This document shows positions 59,203 to 64,000 of a DNA stretch of 64,000 nucleotides, in pieces. The notes beneath the pieces are model-generated. The model was given only the letters and a program-made list of their open reading frames with translations. It did not search any database and had not been told where the DNA came from. A program made the translations under genes and the position numbers. Numbering within the stretch: the first letter of the stretch is position 1; every line of letters begins with the position of its first letter. The stretch covers positions 2,170,001 to 2,234,000 of the forward strand of contig NZ_CP013940.1 in the NCBI RefSeq assembly GCF_001277215.2, given 5' to 3'. The stretch is from Cronobacter malonaticus LMG 23826. GTDB taxonomy: Bacteria; Pseudomonadota; Gammaproteobacteria; Enterobacterales; Enterobacteriaceae.

Positions 59203-59964
59203 TTATTCTTCGTTTTTGGCAATTAGGGTTTGTTCTTTACCATTGCGTTCATTCTCGGCAATAAGTTTCATATTACATTGTATTAGATTGTTTTCACCCT
59301 CTGTCCAATGCACAGGAAATTGATGAATAAATCCTTTAGTATTAACCAAGCCAGAATTTTTATAGCCTCTCCAAAACATTATCGAAAACGGCATTTTTTC
59401 TTCTTTAGCTATATTATTAACTGTTACTATAGGCCAAATCGATGCCCTTTTAACTGAGCTTTGAACTGTAGTTTCTGAACCATTATCTTCGTGGTAACTT
59501 TCATTATCTAAATCGTTCTCTTGACACGTGTTTCTGGGTATGAAATCAAATATATCTTCATAAATTTTTGCATTATACTTTGCAATCATCTGTATCTTTT
59601 TCCAGCTATTGGGGGAAGCTGGCTTATTCATTACTTCTGCACATTCACCTGACGCGCTCCCAAGCCACTTACGCCACGCCTTTTGCCGCAGTTGTCGGGC
59701 AAAGTTACGATACGGCACAGAATTACCACTTCCGTCAAGGTCGGTATAACCGTGTTCTGTATCTGATATTAGCACTGCAAGTTCAGAATCCCTGTCGCCA
59801 TCCAGACTAAGGTCATTAATATTCGCGCTTCCTATCAGAACATATCTATCGTCCACAATGGTCAGTTTGCTGTGCACATATATCTGCTCCGTCACTACCA
59901 TTCCGTTTATTTGCGCATGGTCACGCAGATTTAACAATGTAACATATTGATTACACGCATCCAT
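59203..59964 (-). CDS. C-terminal part of PLD effector (after premature UAA)
   Basis: 253-residue remainder starting at the first ATG after the stop, 20 codons downstream and in the same frame. It carries the second HKD motif HSKLTIVDDRYVLIGSANIN and the DRDSELAVLISD block of PLD enzymes. The ATG lacks a clear ribosome-binding site, so independent translation is doubtful. Confidence 0.6.
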   Translation of the reverse strand: MDACNQYVTLLNLRDHAQINGMVVTEQIYVHSKLTIVDDRYVLIGSANINDLSLDGDRDSELAVLISDTEHGYTDLDGSGNSVPYRNFARQLRQKAWRKWLGSASGECAEVMNKPASPNSWKKIQMIAKYNAKIYEDIFDFIPRNTCQENDLDNESYHEDNGSETTVQSSVKRASIWPIVTVNNIAKEEKMPFSIMFWRGYKNSGLVNTKGFIHQFPVHWTEGENNLIQCNMKLIAENERNGKEQTLIAKNEE

Positions 59965-60024
59965 TGGAATATCGGTATAATAATTTTCACTTAGCCGCTC
60001 GAGTTCTTTTATTTTTTTGGCCCA

Positions 60025-61590
60025 TTATTTACGGGGTGCCGCCTGTAATTCAAGTTGCTGTCTGACCCACAGGCTACGTCGAACAAGATTTAAAAGGCTG
60101 CGAGAACCGAATACCAGTGACTGGCGTGTCAGATGTATCTGTGCAACTATTGACGGATCATCAAGCCTACCTTCGGGATGAACCGGCAATACAATGTAAA
60201 CATGAAATGGCTGTACCATGTGGCTCAATATTGCACGCTTTATGCGTTCACCAAGCCATTCGGCCACCGGATTTTTGGGCATATCTTCATCCGGAAAGAG
60301 GCGGGTAGCCCATGCACTTATTGACGGATTAATATTCCTGGCTACCGGACTCAGAGGGGTATTTTGTTCAATTGACGAGTTACCGAATGCCGATACAAAA
60401 AATTGATTTTCAATATAAATATAATGTTCTGCTTTACTGATGAGCAGAAGAAGGCTGCGTAAGATATCATCTTGTTTGAGTTTCGGCTCAGCCATAACTC
60501 CAGGGTTATTTTTATATTCGTCGCGCCGCATATTCAGCGAAGCACTGCGCAATACCTGTACCTGACAGGATCCTTTTTTTTCTGACGATATATTTGGTAT
60601 TTCGAGTTCTGGAATAGCAGTTTGTAACGGATTAACCGGGCAGCGATGAGAGTAACTGTTCCAGCGTAATACAAAATTCTTGACTAAATCATTCACGGCC
60701 GGGCCTTCTATTTGCACCTGATAATCCTGCCAGGGCATGCGGGGTTGAATTTTCGGATCCAGATAGACACTATCCTTCGAACTTCCCTGGGACTGCCATA
60801 GTTGATGCTTCAATACAGTATCAATAATATGCTGAACGCTGTGCGACTGCCGTTTTTCCAGGCGCTGCAGCTCATCCGGCTGGTGCATATGTGAGTATTT
60901 ATCTACTGTTATAATATATTCATCCAAAGGATTGTAGCCCGTACTGTGAAGCATGGGTGGAATACAGGAATTATACATGTTCATCCCCTGCCGCCCTTCC
61001 GCATCGGCCAGCAAACCATAATGTCCATCATAACGTCCGTACGCAAGATCAATGCCTCCGACAAAAGCTATTCTGTTATCAATGATTACACACTTCTGGT
61101 GATGAGAAAAGAATGGACCTGATTTTGAGCCTGCACACTGGATATAAAAAGCCTGCTTTCCCAGGAATGTATTCATTGCAGCAAACACTCTTTCCGTTGC
61201 AGCCGAATAGGTTTCTAGCAGCGCCGAGTTTTTCCACGGCATAATATAAACTTTTAAGTCGTGATTTTTTTTAACAGCCTCTAACAGTGCATCAACCAGC
61301 CGTATTCCCTGTGCCAATTGGGCATCCCAGTTAACCTGCCATCCTGTAATGTAAATACTTTTTTTTGCCTGCTTGAAAATTTCAATCAAAGCAAAAAAGT
61401 ATTCTTTTCCGCCAAGAAATGCTTGTATAGCATTGCCCTCAGTATATTCAGCGAAGTTCTCTGATTGACATTCGGCACCACTGGTATAATGCACCCAATG
61501 ACTGTGAGTGGCTGTTGCAAGATAGCTTTCTTGACCTTTATCATCAAAATAGATACTGCACTGATTCATTCCATTGTCTAACTTGAGCAT
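60025..61590 (-). CDS. N-terminal part of PLD effector (up to premature UAA)
   Basis: 521 residues translatable from the effector start. Contains the first HKD motif, GKEYFFALIEIFKQAKKSIYITGW (start of the first PLD domain) and the linker up to QLELQAAPRK. No signal peptide, as expected for a VgrG-delivered effector. Confidence 0.7.
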   Translation of the reverse strand: MLKLDNGMNQCSIYFDDKGQESYLATATHSHWVHYTSGAECQSENFAEYTEGNAIQAFLGGKEYFFALIEIFKQAKKSIYITGWQVNWDAQLAQGIRLVDALLEAVKKNHDLKVYIMPWKNSALLETYSAATERVFAAMNTFLGKQAFYIQCAGSKSGPFFSHHQKCVIIDNRIAFVGGIDLAYGRYDGHYGLLADAEGRQGMNMYNSCIPPMLHSTGYNPLDEYIITVDKYSHMHQPDELQRLEKRQSHSVQHIIDTVLKHQLWQSQGSSKDSVYLDPKIQPRMPWQDYQVQIEGPAVNDLVKNFVLRWNSYSHRCPVNPLQTAIPELEIPNISSEKKGSCQVQVLRSASLNMRRDEYKNNPGVMAEPKLKQDDILRSLLLLISKAEHYIYIENQFFVSAFGNSSIEQNTPLSPVARNINPSISAWATRLFPDEDMPKNPVAEWLGERIKRAILSHMVQPFHVYIVLPVHPEGRLDDPSIVAQIHLTRQSLVFGSRSLLNLVRRSLWVRQQLELQAAPRK

Positions 61591-61592
61591 CG

Positions 61593-62930
61593 TCAGTTCC
61601 TCATCCTGAGAGATTCCAGCATTGTTCCGCTTAATTGCTGCTCTGCTTTTATACACTGTGTAAGTTTTTCACCTAGTCGTGTATTGCCTGCAATAGAGTT
61701 AAAGAGGGGATGAAATCCCATTGCATCCAGAGCACAGAGATCTTTTATATTCTCCTGACTAACGTCAGGAATTATATTAAAATAAAGTTGATGAGCCCGA
61801 TGCCCGATAACTAACCATAACTGGCCGTAATATTGTTTTGCCAGTTGCGCCAGTTGATTCTGCTCATATTCTGAGTGTAGTACTTTGCCCTCTGCATCTG
61901 TTTTCCCCTTCATCAGCACCTCATCTGTCGTAACAGCCTGAATATAAGACTCCGCCAAAACCACCTGCCATTTGCAGCCAGACTGAGCAAGACCATTGAT
62001 TCCCGGAGCATCTGCAATACGAAGAACTGGCTTAATTTCTTCTACTGGATTCTGCGAACCAAACAAATCAACAAGTGGCATAACTGGCAAATTTAAAGGC
62101 ATATTTGATGCACCTGCCAGCATCGTCCTCTCCACCTTCCTCAGATATACCTGCAGTGTCCCGTACTCTATTTTCCCGGCTTCCAGCTTCAGGTAACTTC
62201 CGCCGCCGATTAAGGTGATGCGCTTTTTGCCTGCAAAGGAGATATCACTCACCGACGTCAGGGTGAGTTTCTTCTCTGCCGCCAGCTGCATGCCGCCGTT
62301 CTGCGCCTGCACTTCCACCGGGCCTTCGCCCGATTTCAGGCTCAGCGGCCCGCTGCGGGCGAACAGCCCCAGCTTCTCACCCGCCAGCGCTGTCATGTTG
62401 CCCATCACGCCCACGCTGATGTCGCCGCCGGCATTCACCGCCACGTTTTTTGTGGCCGTAAGCTGCATATGCTCGCCGCTGGTGAACGCCATCCCTTCCG
62501 GGGCGGACACGTGTATCATTTCGTTCAGCGGTTTCAGCCGCTCGCTGAACATCGCGCTCTGGCTGGCGATGTCCGCCTGCAGCGCGTTCGCCGCCTCTGC
62601 CGCAGCGGAGAGCTGCGCTATCTGCTGCAGGCACAGGTCGATTTCCTTCAGCGCCGTCTCCCGGTCCAGTACCTCGCCTGCCGCCTTCTGCTGGCCGTCA
62701 GCGCTGATAAACAGCCCCTTTGCCACGCGAATAACACCATATTCGTCGGTGCGCAGTTCAAAGCCCGCCCCGCGCGGTTTGTCCTGCCCGTCCACCAGCC
62801 GGCCTTCACCGAGCTGCGTTTTGCCGTATTCGGTGGTCAGGTAAATGTGCTCTTCACCCCGTTTATCTTCCATAAGCAGTTCGTTCTGCGCGGGCGTGCG
62901 CAGGATATTGCGGCTGCGGTTTCTGGACAT
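61593..62930 (-). pseudogene. vgrG: C-terminal half of VgrG spike protein, N-terminus deleted
   Basis: 445 codons of a type VI secretion VgrG lacking the whole gp27/gp5-like N-terminal base that is needed to assemble the spike. It starts within the conserved segment RSRNILRTPAQNELLMEDKRGEEHIYL; then GAGFELRTDEYGVIRVAKGL, a DUF2345 beta-helix region (about residues 105-260), and a C-terminal transthyretin-like extension (CKWQVVLAESY..KGKTDAEGKVLH) that normally carries the effector. The ATG at 62930 is native-internal and has no ribosome-binding site. It is fused upstream to tssK sequence. The PLD effector gene follows two bases after the stop. Confidence 0.85.
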
Positions 62931-63270
62931 TAATAATGCCCGGCTGCATCAGCGGCAGCGCAAGTAGCAAGGTAACGCTATCCTGACCTGCCAGCTCACC
63001 CGGGTTAAGTTCGCGCGGTGGCGGCGGGATATCGCTGTTAAGCGTATCTACCAGCGTGCCATCCGGTAGCCATAAGCGCAGCGCCCGTACCTGAATCCGT
63101 CCGGATGACAGCAGTTCATCATCCAGTTCAACGCTCTCGACGCCCCACGGAAAAGGCGTTGAGAACGCCGACACACCGGCATTCGTGAACGCTTCCCATG
63201 CAGACTGTTGCTGGAACTGCTGAGGGGACAGCAGCGCCCCCTCGTTCCACAATGGTCGATATATCTTCAT
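62863..63270 (-). pseudogene. tssK: Truncated T6SS baseplate gene tssK
   Basis: TssK links the T6SS baseplate to the membrane complex and is normally about 445 residues. Here the native N-terminus is intact (MKIYRPLWNEGALLSPQQFQ, then RALRLWLPDGTLVDT and LLLALPLMQPGI), but after about residue 112 the frame enters vgrG DNA out of frame and ends after 135 codons. ATG at 63270 follows GGAGATGGA and lies 14 bp after the tssC stop, so the operon start is normal. The protein cannot be functional. Confidence 0.88.
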
Positions 63271-63284
63271 TCCATCTCCGACCG

Positions 63285-64000
63285 TCACGCTTTCGCTTTC
63301 GGCATCTGCGACACCAGTGACAGGCTGACGTCCATACCCTCCACCTGGAAATGCGGTACGGCATACAGCCTGACGCGGAAGAAGCCCGGGTTGTCCTCGA
63401 TATCTTCCACCACCACTTTCGCGTCACGCAGCGGGTGCGACGCCTGCAGCTCGTCGCCCGGATCGGTCATCTCCGTCACCAACCCGCGCACCCAGTTATT
63501 CAGTTCCAGCTCCAACAGGCGGCGGTCTTTGGTGGTGCCGATGTTCTCGCGCTGAATAAGCTTCAGGTAATGCGCGATGCGCGACAGCAGGAAGATGTAC
63601 GGCAGGCGCGCGTTGATGCGGCTGTTGGCGGTGGCGTCCGGCGTGTCATACAGCGCCGGTTTCTGCGCGGAGTTCGCGGAGAAGAAGCAGGCGTAATCGC
63701 GGTTTTTGTAGTAGGAGAGCGGGATAAAACCGAGGTTCGCGAACTCGAATTCGCGGGTTTCCGGGATCATCACTTCCGACGGGATTTTCACCTGATTGCC
63801 GGTGCCCAGATCGTAAAGATGGATCGGCAGGTCCTGCACCGCCCCGCCCGCCTGCGGGCCGCGGATCTGCACGCACCAGCCGTTTTTAATGAAGCTGCGT
63901 ACCATATTGGCAGCGAAGGCGAATGAAGCGTTGGTCCACAGATATTTTTCGTGATCCGGGCCTTTCACCTCTTCCACATAGTTAAAGCTGCGCACCGGCA
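63285..64000 (-). CDS. tssC: T6SS sheath large subunit TssC, C-terminal part
   Basis: Forms the contractile sheath with TssB. The last 238 codons are visible and the gene continues past the window edge. Recognised by VRSFNYVEEVKGPDHEKYLWTN-type start of the visible part, FIKNGWCVQIRGP, SYYKNRDYACFFSANSAQKP and the C-terminal domain YLKLIQRENIG..LNNWVRGLVTEM. The visible part has no lesion. tssB presumably lies upstream outside the window. Confidence 0.93.
   Translation of the reverse strand, partial: PVRSFNYVEEVKGPDHEKYLWTNASFAFAANMVRSFIKNGWCVQIRGPQAGGAVQDLPIHLYDLGTGNQVKIPSEVMIPETREFEFANLGFIPLSYYKNRDYACFFSANSAQKPALYDTPDATANSRINARLPYIFLLSRIAHYLKLIQRENIGTTKDRRLLELELNNWVRGLVTEMTDPGDELQASHPLRDAKVVVEDIEDNPGFFRVRLYAVPHFQVEGMDVSLSLVSQMPKAKA

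Larger units (their letters stand above)
59203..61590 (-). pseudogene. Phospholipase D-type T6SS effector gene with in-frame stop
   Basis: Reading one frame from ATG 61590 to the stop at 59203 gives a 795-codon PLD-superfamily protein interrupted only by a UAA at 60025-60027. It has both HxKxxxxD catalytic motifs: HHQKCVIID (His164, Lys166, Asp171) before the stop, and VHSKLTIVDD (about position 573) after it. Two motifs are needed to form one PLD active site, so the two products separately should be inactive. ATG at 61590 lies two bases after the vgrG stop codon and follows GAGGAACTGACG. The order vgrG-PLD-immunity is typical of Tle5-like T6SS effectors. Confidence 0.8.

Noticed and set aside
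59300..60030. Programmed frameshift in the PLD effector
   Set aside because: Both halves are in the same frame; only a stop codon separates them, so no frameshift is needed.

Overview
The window is a chromosomal segment of a Gram-negative enteric bacterium (Enterobacteriaceae). Gene order follows the Escherichia coli K-12 terminus-side segment rstB-tus-fumC-fumA-manA-ydgA ... malI-malX-malY-add ... rsxABCDGE-nth-dtpA-gstA-pdxY-tyrS-pdxH-mliC-anmK-slyB-slyA-ydhIJK-sodC-ydhF-ydhL ... nemRA-gloA-rnt ... grxD-mepH-ydhP-ynhF-purR-punR-punC-cfa ... ribE-mdtK-tRNA-Val x2, with proteins close to the K-12 ones but clearly diverged. High GC and the accessory content suggest a Cronobacter-like genus, but the sequence alone does not settle the genus. 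No insertion sequence, prophage or CRISPR array was seen.

Layout. 1-9 kb: end of the RstB sensor kinase, an array of about 62-bp palindromic repeats, a replication-fork trap site (Ter) with its binding protein Tus, two unrelated fumarases, phosphomannose isomerase and YdgA. 9-17 kb: the divergent malI/malXY locus with two MalI operators, adenosine deaminase, a YfeH-type transporter absent from this spot in K-12, oxidoreductase YdgJ, and the Hha-like regulator Cnu. 17-24 kb: the Rsx (Rnf-type) electron-transfer operon, which resets SoxR, ending in nth; rsxC carries an in-frame 36-residue tandem repeat. 24-38 kb: peptide transport, glutathione transferase, vitamin B6 enzymes (pdxY, pdxH), tyrS, envelope lipoproteins, the SlyA regulator and a YdhIJK efflux system. 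38-49 kb: an added EptA-type phosphoethanolamine transferase with a PmrA-box-like sequence, electrophile detoxification (nemRA, gloA), RNase T, grxD, a murein endopeptidase, PurR and the PunR/PunC pair. lhr and sodB, which K-12 has in this stretch, are absent. 49-57 kb: cfa, an inserted beta-glucoside PTS/hydrolase/LacI-type operon with a perfect operator and a CRP-like site, riboflavin synthase and MdtK. 57.4 kb to the end: two tandem tRNA-Val(GAC) genes followed by a decayed type VI secretion block on the minus strand.

The least ordinary part is that type VI block. tssC runs off the window, tssK stops after about 110 native residues, and its sequence passes directly into the C-terminal half of a vgrG. 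A phospholipase D effector interrupted by one in-frame UAA and an AT-rich Tli4-like immunity gene follow, then a small vgrG remnant next to the tRNAs. This reads as an internal deletion that removed the middle of a T6SS operon. Other points of interest are two exact SlyA palindromes, one in front of slyA and one just upstream of a short promoter-hairpin-terminator unit before cfa (a candidate small RNA), and a promoter-proximal terminator-like hairpin in the mdtK leader.
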